The notes: a model not told the origin generated them from the letters alone. Positions 19,359 through 29,622 are shown, counted from the stretch's first letter. The stretch: 64,000 nt of DNA from Odontocerum albicorne (GCA_949825065.1 OX463859.1:12972452-13036451), one strand, 5' to 3'. A program made the numbers and translations.

Positions 19359-22250
19359 TTAAGTATGTTGATGAGTGCTTTCTAACGCGCTTAATCTAAG
19401 AAGAAAATTTACTTTTGCTTTTGGTAATGTGATATGAAATATGTCAATATCCGAAGCAGTCCCGTTAAGAAGAGTTAAGGCCCTTCCAACAGGCATAGCG
19501 GCTGGAAGACCCGTTCTTGCGTATGTTATTGAGAACAGTTCCTGCCGGCGCAGTCTAGTGTAATTGTTAGGAACATTTAACGCTAATCTTTGTAGTAATG
19601 CTGGACAGCTCACAACTCCTCGAACGAGTTTGACAACGTATACCAAGAGACGCAGATCTCTTCTTACGCTCAAGGAGTTATACCCGAGCATGCCCAGCAG
19701 AAACTGCGTAGGATATAGCCACGGATAGACACCAAACTCACTCATGTAGAGATATCGTAGATATTTTTTTTGTACTTTCTCCACCATGAGCGAGTTCTGC
19801 GCCCCCACCGGGCTCCAAATGCAAGCATTGCTTTCTAGTTTGCTACGGATCAATGAATTAAACAACGTTTTGAGCACCAATTGGTTTTCAAACGACTTAG
19901 AGATTCTCATAACAAATCCTAGAGTTTTATAAGCTGAGTTGCACATAACTTCTATGTGAGGACCAAACGCGAGATTGCTGTGGAACAAGACACCCAGATC
20001 TTTAATATTATCTGTGCGGGGAATAGGTATAGATTCTAGTGTATATCTATGGAATTTCAAGACGTGTGAGCGATGATACGACATAATTTTGCACTTTGAT
20101 GCGTTGAAATATAATTTATTATTGTGGCTCCACTCACAAACGTTGTTGAGATCTGCCTGTAGGTCTAAGCAGTCGGCATAAGAACGAATTTTTTGAAAGA
20201 TTTTGAGGTCATCAGCAAATAGAAGAAACGTGGATTTTTTTATAACTCTACCTATATCATTAATAAAAATAAGAAATAAGGTAGGTCCAAGATTAGACCC
20301 CTGCGGAACACCTGAGTAGGCAGTGAAGTAATCGGAGTTGTAGATTCCATGTGAAACAAATTGTTTTCTATCTGTAAGATAATCTGACAGTAGCCTTAGT
20401 AAGTTACCTGGGATCCCAAGTTCACTCATTTTTTCTAATATTTTTTTGTGATTGACGCGATCAAAAGCTTTTGCAAAGTCATGATACGAACAATCAATCT
20501 GATTGCCACTATCTACAGCCCTTGAAACATAGTCGGTGAAGACCATCAGATTGGATTCAGTAGATCTGCCTCTTCTGAAGCCATGCTGCTCATCAATTAT
20601 GTATGGGTCCACTAACGACCTTAGTGTGCGATCCATAAACATTTCTAGGAGCTTAGCTATTGAAGAAAGTATGGCGATAGGTCTGTAGTTGGTTATATCG
20701 TCCTTAGAACCATTTTTAAATATGGGAATAACTCGAGTCTTTTTCCATTCACTTGGAAAAGTATGGACTCGGAAGACAAGATTAAATATGTAAGCAAGAG
20801 GTGCAGAAAGCAATTCACTACAGCCCTTAAGAAAAAATGTAGGTACTCCGTCCGGCCCGACTGCTTTCGTGTTTTTCATCAACTTTATTTGTTTGAGTAT
20901 ATCAAATGTAGTGATGCTTAGCTTAAATCCCGAGGAAGTATGGTGTTCATCAAAAACAAATGCCTCGGAGTCCCTACAATAAACTGTTGAAAAATAATTT
21001 GCGAATGCAGAAGATATTTCGGGACCAGTTATTTGATTCCCATCCCAATTCATAACATTAAGCACTGGATAATCGTTACGCATGGATTTAATATGATTCC
21101 AAAATAGTTTTGGTTCACGTACCATTCGACATTCTAAGTTCCTTATGAAGTCTTTATAGGCCGTGCGAATGTTATGTTTGAGCTGAGCGCGAGCACTTTT
21201 GAACGCATCGTAGTCACTCAGACAAGAGTGTTTCCATTTTTTGTGAAGAGAATCTTTAAGTCTAATATTCCCAACAATTTCACTTGTGAACCACCTCGGG
21301 TATTGCCACTTACGTAGCTCTTTTGGTTTTACGGGAAAGCACTCATCAAATACGCAATAAACATGTTCATACAAATATGCTACCGCCTCGTTCACGTCTA
21401 AAATTGAATATAAGGGATCCCAGTTAATATCCCTTGTCTTCAGATATAAGGAATGGAAATCTCCTTTGTCAAATCGCCATTTTTTAAACACTGGATTCTC
21501 AAATTTTTTTGGAGACGCATTTATTTTATCCTTGATCAAGAAGACTGTGAGATCGAATTCTAGTGCCGGGTGATGAAGATCTTCTGGTACGAGATGAAAA
21601 GGGGCGTGTTGCACCTTGGTGCTAATATTTGAATATATTAAATCTAGAAGCCTGCCGTTAAAATTATTGATATTATTAAATTGTATCAAGCTGTAGGCAG
21701 TTGAAACACACAAAAATTCGTTATGAACCCCCCGTGCCCCTATCGCGCTATTTAAGTTAAAATCGCCAAGAATTACTACTTTTCTATCTCGTATGTAATT
21801 TACATGAGCTAAAATGTTGGTACAGAAGAGCGAGTATTTCTCCTCGGTTGTATTCGGTGGGAAGTAAACAACGCATACAAATATTACTAAAAAACTATTT
21901 ACCGTGATTTTAACCCAGAGATCTTCATTACTCGTTTCTAGGAATGACACTCGTTCAGCAAGAACCGAATCAGAGTTTCTCAATCCAAGTAACACGCCGC
22001 CACCACGGTGTGCGGAGACTCCATCAGCGGTCGAGCGATCGCGTCGGAATACTAAATAATTACCATCAAAAAGCTCACGGCTATAGACAGAGGCGTCCAA
22101 CCACGTCTCGGTAAGTGCAATCAGAGAGTGATTGGAAGCAGCAACATTGTTGAAAAAATTTATTGTTTTCGTCTTCAAGCCGCGCACATTCTGATAGTAC
22201 GCATTAAGTATTGTGAGAGACGAAGTATTCCGCTTCTCTTTCCCATTCTG
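19359..22250 (-). CDS. LINE ORF2: endonuclease and reverse transcriptase
   Basis: An uninterrupted frame of 963 codons. Residues counted from the GTG at 22187: the apurinic-like endonuclease shows QNVRGLKTK just before residue 1, TETW at 26-29 and GDFN at 141-144; the usual SDH near the end is replaced by a DLHH sequence (about 203-206). The reverse transcriptase shows NYRPIAIL (500-507), DFAKAFD (570-576), GVPQGSNLGP (626-635) and FADD (657-660), so all catalytic aspartates are present. The C-terminal part runs through YPWLYPTQF. No ATG occurs before residue 355, inside the linker, so translation from an AUG of its own would lose the endonuclease. The frame follows ORF1 directly across a single TGA. 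An intact RT without stops suggests a young copy, though it is 5'-truncated. Confidence 0.85.
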   Translation of the reverse strand, partial: QNGKEKRNTSSLTILNAYYQNVRGLKTKTINFFNNVAASNHSLIALTETWLDASVYSRELFDGNYLVFRRDRSTADGVSAHRGGGVLLGLRNSDSVLAERVSFLETSNEDLWVKITVNSFLVIFVCVVYFPPNTTEEKYSLFCTNILAHVNYIRDRKVVILGDFNLNSAIGARGVHNEFLCVSTAYSLIQFNNINNFNGRLLDLIYSNISTKVQHAPFHLVPEDLHHPALEFDLTVFLIKDKINASPKKFENPVFKKWRFDKGDFHSLYLKTRDINWDPLYSILDVNEAVAYLYEHVYCVFDECFPVKPKELRKWQYPRWFTSEIVGNIRLKDSLHKKWKHSCLSDYDAFKSARAQLKHNIRTAYKDFIRNLECRMVREPKLFWNHIKSMRNDYPVLNVMNWDGNQITGPEISSAFANYFSTVYCRDSEAFVFDEHHTSSGFKLSITTFDILKQIKLMKNTKAVGPDGVPTFFLKGCSELLSAPLAYIFNLVFRVHTFPSEWKKTRVIPIFKNGSKDDITNYRPIAILSSIAKLLEMFMDRTLRSLVDPYIIDEQHGFRRGRSTESNLMVFTDYVSRAVDSGNQIDCSYHDFAKAFDRVNHKKILEKMSELGIPGNLLRLLSDYLTDRKQFVSHGIYNSDYFTAYSGVPQGSNLGPTLFLIFINDIGRVIKKSTFLLFADDLKIFQKIRSYADCLDLQADLNNVCEWSHNNKLYFNASKCKIMSYHRSHVLKFHRYTLESIPIPRTDNIKDLGVLFHSNLAFGPHIEVMCNSAYKTLGFVMRISKSFENQLVLKTLFNSLIRSKLESNACIWSPVGAQNSLMVEKVQKKYLRYLYMSEFGVYPWLYPTQFLLGMLGYNSLSVRRDLRLLVYVVKLVRGVVSCPALLQRLALNVPNNYTRLRRQELFSITYARTGLPAAMPVGRALTLLNGTASDIDIFHITLPKAKVNFLLRLSALESTHQHT

Positions 22251-22574
22251 TCAGTAATGGCTCGGTAGTTTAGGAGCCTCCAAATTGGTTATCCATTTTT
22301 TCAAAAAGGTTTTACGGGGCCAATTACTTGGAGACAAAATTGATTCGGTCTTGCTTACCTCTATTCCGATCTTGAATGACGAGTAGTCACCGCGGGATTT
22401 CAATTTCGACACTTTGAATGAGCCGGTAGCATCCAATTTTTTTAAGTATATTTCTAAATCCTCTTCAGTCGTTTCACGATGAAGAGGATAGCAATGGTAA
22501 AAAACAAATTTATTGGTGTTCATTTCACTGTGCAATGTGCCACGAATTACAGTTCTTTTTTTTGATACTAAATA
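22251..22574 (-). CDS. LINE ORF1 C-terminal remnant
   Basis: About 107 codons, closed by TGA at 22251-22253. The product includes VIRGTLHSEM, FVFYHCYPLHRETTEEDLE, GDYSSFKIG and SPSNWPRKTFLKKWI. This pattern (xVxRGT, a hydrophobic beta strand, TTEEDxxxYL, SSFKI, and a xxWPxGxxVRxW-like end) is the C-terminal domain of the nucleic-acid-binding ORF1 protein of Jockey/CR1 LINEs. The N-terminal part, including any zinc knuckles, is lost. It is in the same frame as ORF2. Confidence 0.7.
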   Translation of the reverse strand, partial: YLVSKKRTVIRGTLHSEMNTNKFVFYHCYPLHRETTEEDLEIYLKKLDATGSFKVSKLKSRGDYSSFKIGIEVSKTESILSPSNWPRKTFLKKWITNLEAPKLPSHY

Positions 22575-22926
22575 TCACTATGTATACACCAATTACTATA
22601 ATATATTTTTCAAAAGGCACTTATTTTTGCTCACAATTCACTATGTCACTCATTCAAAATTGAAAATAACTAGAAAACATAAACAAAATATCCCTTGCAG
22701 AGAGTGACCTTTTCACAAAACAGCGCTAGAGAAATATTCCAATTATTTTTATTATCAAGTCTCACAATGAAAACAAATGGAATAACTAGAAAAAATATTA
22801 TTTAAAACTGCGGGTGTAACCTCAACTTTACAATGCGTTGCACATGCGCAAACGCCCGAATGCTCGGAATCTTCCGAAATAATGACGAATATCATATGCT
22901 GATGTAATATACTAACAATATTTAGG

Positions 22927-22997
22927 CATGGACATGCCGCTCGTGTTCTGAGCATGAAGCCGATGTTCACATGGACACGCCACGCGTGTTCTCAGCA
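22927..22997 (-). repeat. piggyBac subterminal 28-bp direct repeats
   Basis: Two copies, 22927-22954 and 22970-22997, each beginning catggaca and ending tctgagca or tctcagca, with a few mismatches. The second runs into the terminal repeat. Subterminal repeats of this sort can be transposase-binding sites. Confidence 0.65.
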
Positions 22998-23006
22998 CTG
23001 GACGAG
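22992..23006 (-). repeat. piggyBac terminal inverted repeat (5' end)
   Basis: Plus-strand TCAGCACTGGACGAG directly before TTAA (23007-23010); pairs with 16876-16890 at 12 of 15 positions. Confidence 0.8.
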
Positions 23007-23010
23007 TTAA

Positions 23011-23090
23011 TATTAGTGGATTTGAGTTCCATGTTAAAGCGCCCTTAAGGAGAGTTTTGCTCTCTAAAACTATTCAGAAATTAATAATCT
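23011..23090 (+). repeat. Repeat family E fragment
   Basis: attagtggatttgag, aaagcgcccttaagg and tgctctctaaa match the end of the copies at 8160 and 35440. It begins immediately at the piggyBac TTAA. Confidence 0.5.
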
Positions 23091-24234
23091 CTTGATAGAG
23101 AAGAACTTCAACAGAATATAGGTACTTTAAAGATGAAAATGAAGAATACAACTCGGAAATAAATGAAAGAATATAAAAAATATAGAAACAAGATGTGTTA
23201 AAAAATCAAATACCATTTCAATAAAAAATCTTATCCCAGAAAAATAGGTGGTTCGGAAAATATTTTCGTATTTTAAGGTCAAATTCAGACCCAAATTTAC
23301 ATCAAATGCTTATGGATGGTGTGTTAGATATTTTCAGTATTTCAGTAGTCTCTCGTGTTATAGAGCGCTGATCATTCTCGATCAAAGCCTTGATTTGATC
23401 GTCATCAATGGTAATTGGCGTTTTAGAACGGATACCATATTTGAGTGTCGTATTACGTATTTTTTAAACTTCATTTGACACACACTGTTGCTTACTGAAT
23501 CGTCGCCATACACAGTTCATATTTTGTTTTGGTTTGTGTCACATTTTTTCCTTTGCAGTAGTAAAAACGTATCTTGTATTAATGACACAACTTATTTTCT
23601 TCCGAATGGATTAAAAGGCACTAAATTATTACCTTTAGTAAAAATATACATTCAGCACGTTTGGACTGAGTAAGCTACGAAAATTTGCTCTAACAACATC
23701 CATCAGAGAAATACAAAACTACTTTCTGGACAGCCCAAAATTTTTATTTTGGCCCTATAGAGAATCAAACTCCTAATATCAAGCCAAGAATCTAAGAAAT
23801 ACTAATTTCTACTAGGTCACAGGGAGAAATCGAAAAATAGTTTTTTAATTACGTTTTACGTGTGCGACTTTAAATTACGTTCTACGTGTGTGACTTTTAA
23901 TTACGTTCTACGTGTGTGACTTTTAAAAATAATCAATTTATTAAGGTTTTAATTATTGTCACGATGCATATTTATTGAAAAGCTTCTCTGAATTGCAATG
24001 GATTTTAATCTACTTAATTAACACGTGCCATATAATGATAATAAAACTATGAATTGACAGTGATATTTTATAATCGTTACTTACTACTGTTATTATTATT
24101 TTGTCATCCCCATCCTATGAAGAAAATGATTTGAGCCAATGATAATTTAATGGCAAGGATGGGTTGAAAAATATTTATAAAACTCATCCTCCTTTCACAT
24201 AGATCATGACTGAGCATTGTGACATCCAAGACAA
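23091..24234. other. No gene; small tandem repeat inside
   Basis: AT-rich sequence. A 26-bp unit (aattacgttctacgtgtg then tgactttt) is repeated three times at 23847-23925. Bases 23740-23825 may be a very old SINE head on the minus strand (agagaatcaaactcc, then ctaggtcac). Confidence 0.5.
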
Positions 24235-25030
24235 TCCTTGACGACTCCTCTCCATTCATCGCTACACTCCACCCGCAGTTTAAAGAGTAGTCCTGTTGCG
24301 TCCCTTAGTGGATCAGTTCAACGCATTTGAGTTATTCCTCTTGTGTGTCAACCTTCCACGTTTCCAGTAACCACCAACCTCTCCAAACTGTATCTTTAGC
24401 AACGGGCAATGTATTCAAAGAATCAAAGGACCCGTTATCGCCATACTATCGACAATTTATTATTGACTATTAGTTCTTCGAGAATGAAGACATTAGTTTG
24501 TCTAACTGTCCATGGAGTTCGTAGCATCTTTCTCCACCACCACATTAAAAATGCATCTATTCTATTGTACATCTCTCGTTTGTTTTCAGGGTCTAAGTCA
24601 CTGCGCCGTACATAAATATTACGAAGACAAGATATTTAACTAGACGCACTTCCATATTTTTTTCAGCTTTGACATCGCAGTTTTTACCATTCCAGTTATT
24701 TTCGCCTTTCTCGCTTCCTCCATTGTGGGTAATACTGGAACCTAAGTAAATAAAGTCAGTAACCACTTCTAGACCATGATTTTCATTCTTCCATATCTTT
24801 TCTGGTTTTAGTATCGCATTCTTCTTCATTCCAGTTCTTCTTTACAGCTCAGCTCCAAATTCTCCATCCTCCATCATTGTTGGTTATACTGGAGCCTAAG
24901 TAAACAAAGTCAGTAACCATTTTCAGATCATGTTTGATATTTGGTGGCAGTGTGTTACTGGAGTCTTATAAAAAACAACTTTATTTTTCACCTATTTACT
25001 TCCAGATTTAGAAGCGTTCTCTCGTGTTCC
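24235..25030 (-). pseudogene. LINE RT relic with internal duplication
   Basis: The minus strand encodes HGLEVVTDFIYLGSSI followed by WNGKN, a Lys-rich stretch and VFVIFMYGA, the thumb region and the LYGAE-like motif of LINE RT. Downstream (24240-24590) the wording matches 47345-47750. Bases 24709-24785 and 24860-24935 are two copies of the same YLGSSI-encoding segment, about 150 bp apart, so the relic contains a tandem duplication. Confidence 0.7.
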
Positions 25031-25189
25031 ACCTTTTGTGGGAACGATGTAATTTTTTTCTGAGGAAAGCTACTTAAGTATAAAATACAATATTTAAGGA
25101 GTTTTGTATGACAATTTCAGACGTGTATCTAAATTTATAAAGAATTCATTGTGAGTAGATGGAGTATTTTAAACGGGCGTTTATACTTG
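25031..25189. other. No recognisable feature
   Basis: Short AT-rich spacer. Confidence 0.4.
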
Positions 25190-25345
25190 AGTTAAGATCA
25201 TATGCGGCGCGTAAAAGAAAACGTGGTAAAGGGTTTCCTCTCCCATTTTACATGCACAATTAGGAATCTCCATTAAATGTATTTTATAAAGGTGTCTTCC
25301 TATCGGAAAATGGCCCATTCTTATCCAGCATATACGATTCGTTTG
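25190..25345 (-). pseudogene. LINE C-terminal zinc-motif fragment
   Basis: Minus-strand translation gives RMGHFPIGRHLYKIH, then CACKMGEETLYHVFF. The G-H-F/Y start and the CxC-x-GEET-x-x-H pattern are typical of the C-terminal CCHC region of R1/LOA/I/Jockey-type LINEs. The last Cys is replaced (YAPH). Confidence 0.6.
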
Positions 25346-26368
25346 GAAAAGTTTCTTTTGTGGAACAATGACTTGGTGAAGACTAAAACCTGGAGGTGTA
25401 GCTCATATTTTATTAATGTACGAGTATCTTACTCACAATTAATTCTCCACTAATTTCCAGTCACATCTTTGAATTTATCGTGGAAAAATCCGAATATACT
25501 TAGTACTATAGTAGTGTCCATATATTTTTACACTCCCTCGTTTCTTTAAAATGTTATTGCTAATTTATTAATAATAAATTATAATAATTTTACTTATCTA
25601 TTCAGCTATTAACAGAACTGAAGAATATATACATACATAGCATGTAATATGAATTTAAAAATTTAATAGACTATATTGCATGTGTGTTAACGTTCTAATT
25701 GATCCTGTTATTATATATTGTAGCTGAATGGAAATCCCGTTCTAGTTTTTAGGTAAATAAAATAAATAGAGGAGTATATGTTAACCTGAATGCAATCATC
25801 GAGTTAACAATTATATGCTTTAGAAAATTACAAAGTATACATACTTAGTAACAGTTAATCTTGCAAAAGAGAATTTCTCAAGAAACCACAAAATGAGTTT
25901 CAACGAACTGCGATTTATATTATATAAAGAAGGGCGACCGCGTATAATTGCATAAATTACCTACAATTTTGTGAGTAAAATTTAAAAAATAATCTCGAAT
26001 GCTTGTAATAAAATTCACTTCGAATTGAAATGTAAGAAAGTGCTTTTAAAAAAATTATATTAAGGAAAGAATTGGCGGTTACCTTTCTTACTTCTGGTTG
26101 ACTCCGGAGTTGTAAGGCTTTAAAAATAAAAATCACTTTAAAATATATTGTTTTTGGATACTCAAATTGAAAAAATATATTCTAAGGGAAATTTATCAGT
26201 ATGTGAACTATATTGCAGGCTTGTTAATCTTTATGGTGTACGTAAAAATAAAAATTTCAGATCAAGATTTAAAATTAATTTTACAGCAGAAAGAAAACAA
26301 TTAAAATAATTACAATAAATTTAATTATATTTCAATAATTAATATACTTAAATGACTATTCCACTTTT
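25346..26368. other. No recognisable feature
   Basis: AT-rich, TACGAGTA at 25419-25426, no ORF of interest. Confidence 0.4.
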
Positions 26369-26545
26369 TATAATAACTGTACCAAGGAAACGGAAATTTA
26401 TAATAATTATAACAAGGAAACGGAAAAGTATAATAACTAGACCAAGAAACGGAAATTAATAATAAATATAACAAGAAAACGTAACATTTTTTTATGATAA
26501 CTAGACCAAGAAACTGAAACTTATAATAACTATAACAAGGAAACG
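26369..26545. repeat. Degenerate ~30-bp tandem repeat, about 6 copies
   Basis: Units of the type tataataactataac plus aaggaaacggaaa, strongly diverged (aagaaacgg, aagaaaacg variants). The last unit runs into a LINE-G end. Confidence 0.7.
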
Positions 26546-26705
26546 TAGAAAGTCAGTGAAATCGTAGAAGTTGTGTGAGAAGGTGTATGGATGTGAAAGA
26601 GGAGAAGGATGTTTGTCAAAATAGGAAAGTCTGTCACTCTGTCCTCTCTACCTACCCCGATAGAGAGATGTCGTGATGGTATGTATGTGTATCTACAGTA
26701 TACTT
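26546..26705 (+). pseudogene. LINE-G 3' end
   Basis: aaatcgtagaagttgtg, gtgtatggatgtgaaag, ctgtcctctctacc, gatagagagatgtcgtg and atggtatgtatgtg. LINE-G copies share these words in order; the translation resembles the C terminus of a LINE RT polyprotein (pattern MDVxxAKxVCxDRxxW-SVLSAYPxGxxRDGMYVC). The tail is the microsatellite (ATGT)n. Confidence 0.6.
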
Positions 26706-26811
26706 TGTTCAGTCAATCTGGACTTATTGATTGACAAATTAGTCCGAGTCCTGTTATAGTCAACTAGGTTTTCCCAATAGTCAATAAAAGTAATTATAGT
26801 ATAATAACTTA
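26706..26811. other. Spacer
   Basis: No signal. Confidence 0.4.
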
Positions 26812-26945
26812 CTATCCATCCATGGCTCTACAACCCAGGTCGGGTCTTGGCCTCCCACAGAGCTTGCCCCCATGACTGACGGTCCTGTGCAGCGTTACGC
26901 CAGTTCCGGATACCGATGTTGTTTGCATCCCTGTACAACTTACAA
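26812..26945 (-). pseudogene. LINE C-terminal fragment
   Basis: Minus-strand reading contains NNIGIRNWRNAAQDRQSW. This matches VIGIRGWRSASQDRGEW at the C terminus of the 56592-57125 LINE copy. The local GC content is clearly higher than the surroundings. Confidence 0.65.
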
Positions 26946-27089
26946 TATAATATACAATTTTGAATTTGAATAATAAATTAATATTAAATGAAAGGAACAT
27001 TGTTCAGTAGATAATGTTGTTGCCCGTTGTCTAACAATCACGCTAAGCAAACAGATACTCCAGATTCGATTTCTAGTGAGTTCACTTTG

Positions 27090-27460
27090 TTATAGTTCAG
27101 TTCTACCACACCAACATTCACGCGTTACAGACAAAATAAACCCCCATCAAGCGCAATCTACATTAGAAGATCGAAACCTTCTTTATTTTCTATGGTGCGA
27201 CGTTATGTAGGGACGAAGAAGGAACTGCCCAAAGGGACTCCTCCAATGATGACACACCTGAATGTAAAATTGATAGTGACAACGACGGACTTAATGTCTA
27301 TTGACACGGAAGAAGGAAAATGACTCGTAGCACAGTCAATATACTTAGAAAGTGACTTAAGGTCTAAAGTTCTTACAACTTAGTAAGATGTAAGTACTTT
27401 CGCAGAAAACTTCAAATGCATCAAAACTATCTTTTGACGCTACAAGATCAGAGTAGCCAA
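27090..27460 (+). repeat. Repeat family D, uninterrupted copy
   Basis: Matches both halves of 6740-7520. At about 27283-27296 it reads ACGACGGACTTA and continues into the right-hand homologous part, with no Harbinger-like insert. Confidence 0.65.
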
Positions 27461-27477
27461 TAAATACATACCATTAC

Positions 27478-28590
27478 GCCGTCTCCCTATCGGGTAGGCA
27501 GAAAAAACATTCATATACCATCTCACACAGCTTCTACGATATCTTTGATTTTTTACATTTATTTCTTTCAAAATATCATACTTTTTTTAATTTTCTCTAC
27601 CACGCCTTTCGCTCACATTTGCGTTGTATTTTTATTTTTTTAGTATTTCTTCATTCATTCATTCCACGTGCCCAAACCATCTCAGAGCTATCTTATTTGG
27701 TCAACACATCAGCCTTAAGTGCACACTCATTCCATTTATCTTTATTCCGTATTCTGTCATACATTGTCACACCATGTATTCTTCTTAGTCCACGCATTTA
27801 TTCGACTTTTTTCAGTCTTGTTCCACGTCCACGTTTCACTCCCATACATCAAAGTGAATACTAAAATATTTTTATGGGCTATCATCATCTTAGCCGATTT
27901 TGGTACTGTCCGGTTCGAGTACATATGTTCTAGTGCCCCATTGAGTTTTTTTTCTGTCGCTACACGCCGTTCAATATCCCTCGTAACTCTCCATCATCTG
28001 AGAAAATACTAAAGAGTAGAATGCTTTAACTTGCTCTTATATATTTCATTATTCACCCATATATCGTATTTTCTTTACTTTCATCCTTTTTTATCACTTT
28101 GAATTTTGCAACATTCATTCTTAGATCTTTCTCTTTACATTTCTTGTACTTGCTTCTCAGACTTTGTAATTCATCCTCATTATCTGCTAACACTACCATG
28201 TATCAGCTTACAACATTCTCTGCTAACACTACCATGTATCAGCTTACAACATTCTCTGCGAACACTACCATGTATCAGCTTACAACTATCGACAAATATT
28301 TCAATTCGACATTTGAATGCCATCCATTGACCGCTGTAGTTCCTTCTCACACGAATCTATGTAAATATTAAACAACCAGAGATATATGATGCATTCTTGC
28401 TTTACCCCTTTTGAAATATTAAACTTCACCCTAATACTTGCTCTACTTACATCATATAATAACGCAATACCACATATTTATTTACATTCAACACCATATT
28501 CATACAGTATTAGCCATAGTTTTTCTCTTATTCCTCTGTAAAAATTTCTTATTTTATGCCATACATTTTTCTACAATCATTCGTTAAAAA
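27478..28590 (-). pseudogene. LINE-G type RT relic, long
   Basis: The longest old LINE relic. Minus-strand pieces in order: GVKQECIISPWLFNI (RT motif before the catalytic box, about 28400), a VVLADNEDELQSL stretch (about 28180), KEKDLRMNVAKFKV, then GIKINGMSVHLR, ALRWFGHVE and the LINE-G end (SAYPIGRRRNGMY near 27490). Many frameshifts and stops are present. The catalytic FADD region has been replaced by three 36-bp tandem copies (28187-28290). Confidence 0.7.
28187..28290 (-). repeat. 36-bp tandem repeat (3 copies) in RT relic
   Basis: ctaacactaccatgtatc then agcttacaacattctctg, starting at 28187, 28223 and 28259, nearly identical. It sits where the RT active-site loop should be encoded. 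Confidence 0.8.
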
Positions 28591-28660
28591 AAAAAATCTT
28601 ACAGCTGAATTTATGTAATCATCTTATTAAATCTGTATTTTAGTTTTTCATATTGGATTT

Positions 28661-28760
28661 TTTGTAAACCCACAGGGCATTTTGTAAACCCACAGGGCAT
28701 TTTGTAAACCCACGGGGCATTTTGTAAACTCACGGGGCATTTTGTAAACCCGCGGGGCAT
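28661..28760. repeat. 20-bp tandem repeat, 5 copies
   Basis: Unit TTTGTAAACCCACAGGGCAT, five perfect-length copies at 20-bp steps; differences are only C/T and A/G changes (cacagg, cacggg, cgcggg). Confidence 0.9.
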
Positions 28761-29620
28761 TTTGCATTACATGTGCGTTTGTGGTATTCGTCTGATCAAA
28801 TTAAACGTTTCAATTGTGGTCTCACCCTAACACCATGATCCAATTATCCAAAAAAACATATTTTCACTCATTTCATAAATTAAAAAATATGATAATTTTG
28901 GAGAGATTTTCAATGCGTCATTCTTTTCTTGGGTTTAGAAGAAACATGCACGTATATGTAATATAACTTATTTTTTAGACGAAAAGATGTACACATTTGG
29001 GATTTCAAAATATTAAAACTAAAGTAAATATTTATGAATACACATCCGTTTTTATGCAGTCTCGGAAAAGTATCTTTTCGCGCAAATATTCCGTCCGGGA
29101 ATTTCGATGTTTAAATATTGTGCCAAATTCTTCAAAGAAACGTTTTTCACCTTTATTTACCACAACGTGTGTTGTAATGTGGAATTTCTAGTTAAGCTTC
29201 AATACCTGGACTTGTGAAATTCAGATGTTGAGGAGCGCTTTTTGACGTGATTCTCAAATATTTTGCCATAAGAATCACCATATTTAATTTAGAAATACCA
29301 ATCAATCTTGGTTTTTATATTTCCTTATCTGCACTCGAATACAATCTTAAAGTTTTTATCAAGAGTTTGGCAGGGTCGTTTATTATTTTGGTTTCTTAGG
29401 TATATATATATACGAAGTAGATCTATTTTTATTGTCACTATTTCTATCGCCCCACCACAAAAAAGGGCATTCGAGATTTCGGAGTACTAGATTAAGCAAG
29501 TTGCTCTTCTGTAAGTGTTCATAATTTTACCGTAAGCCAAGATGTAAATATAACCTTGTTGATACATTCTTAATAGGGATCGTTTTTCATTTAATTAGAA
29601 ACCCTCAGGTCAAATACATG
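28761..29620. other. No recognisable feature
   Basis: AT-rich; open frames of 60-64 codons have no recognisable content. Confidence 0.4.
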
Positions 29621-29622
29621 TA

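Larger units (their letters stand above)
19156..22577 (-). mobile_element. Jockey/CR1-type LINE, 5'-truncated, ORF2 open
   Basis: On the minus strand the order is the end of ORF1, a complete ORF2, a ~170-base 3' region and a (TAAA)n tail (19156-19187, seen as TTTA on the plus strand). Full ORF1 would need several hundred more codons, so the 5' end is missing; the ORF1 frame closes at a TGA at 22577, placing the truncation near 22575-22610. The insertion lies between the transposase ATG and the right end of piggyBac. I could not find a convincing target duplication; the closest pair is caaaaaggaaactta (19135) and caaaaggcactta (22611). Confidence 0.8.
16876..23006 (-). mobile_element. piggyBac-type transposon interrupted by a LINE
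   Basis: The left end CTCTTTCACTGCTGA begins directly after TTAA (16872-16875). The right end, read inward, is CTCGTCCAGTGCTGA and is followed by TTAA (23007-23010); 12 of the 15 terminal bases match. TTAA target sites and termini of the CYCTTTxxCTGC type are diagnostic of piggyBac elements. Inside are a broken transposase gene (17462-19101) and, in its 5' region, an inserted Jockey-type LINE (about 19156-22600). Without the LINE the element would be about 2.7 kb, the usual size. Both ends are present, so only the gene lesions and the insertion prevent autonomy. Confidence 0.85.

Noticed and set aside
19135..22625. caaaaaggaaactta / caaaaggcactta as a target duplication of the Jockey-type LINE
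   Set aside because: The match needs two gaps and is not placed exactly at the tail and 5' end; kept only as a weak possibility.
28661..28760. CRISPR-like regular 20-bp repeats
   Set aside because: Repeats are directly adjacent with no spacers, and the sequence is eukaryotic.
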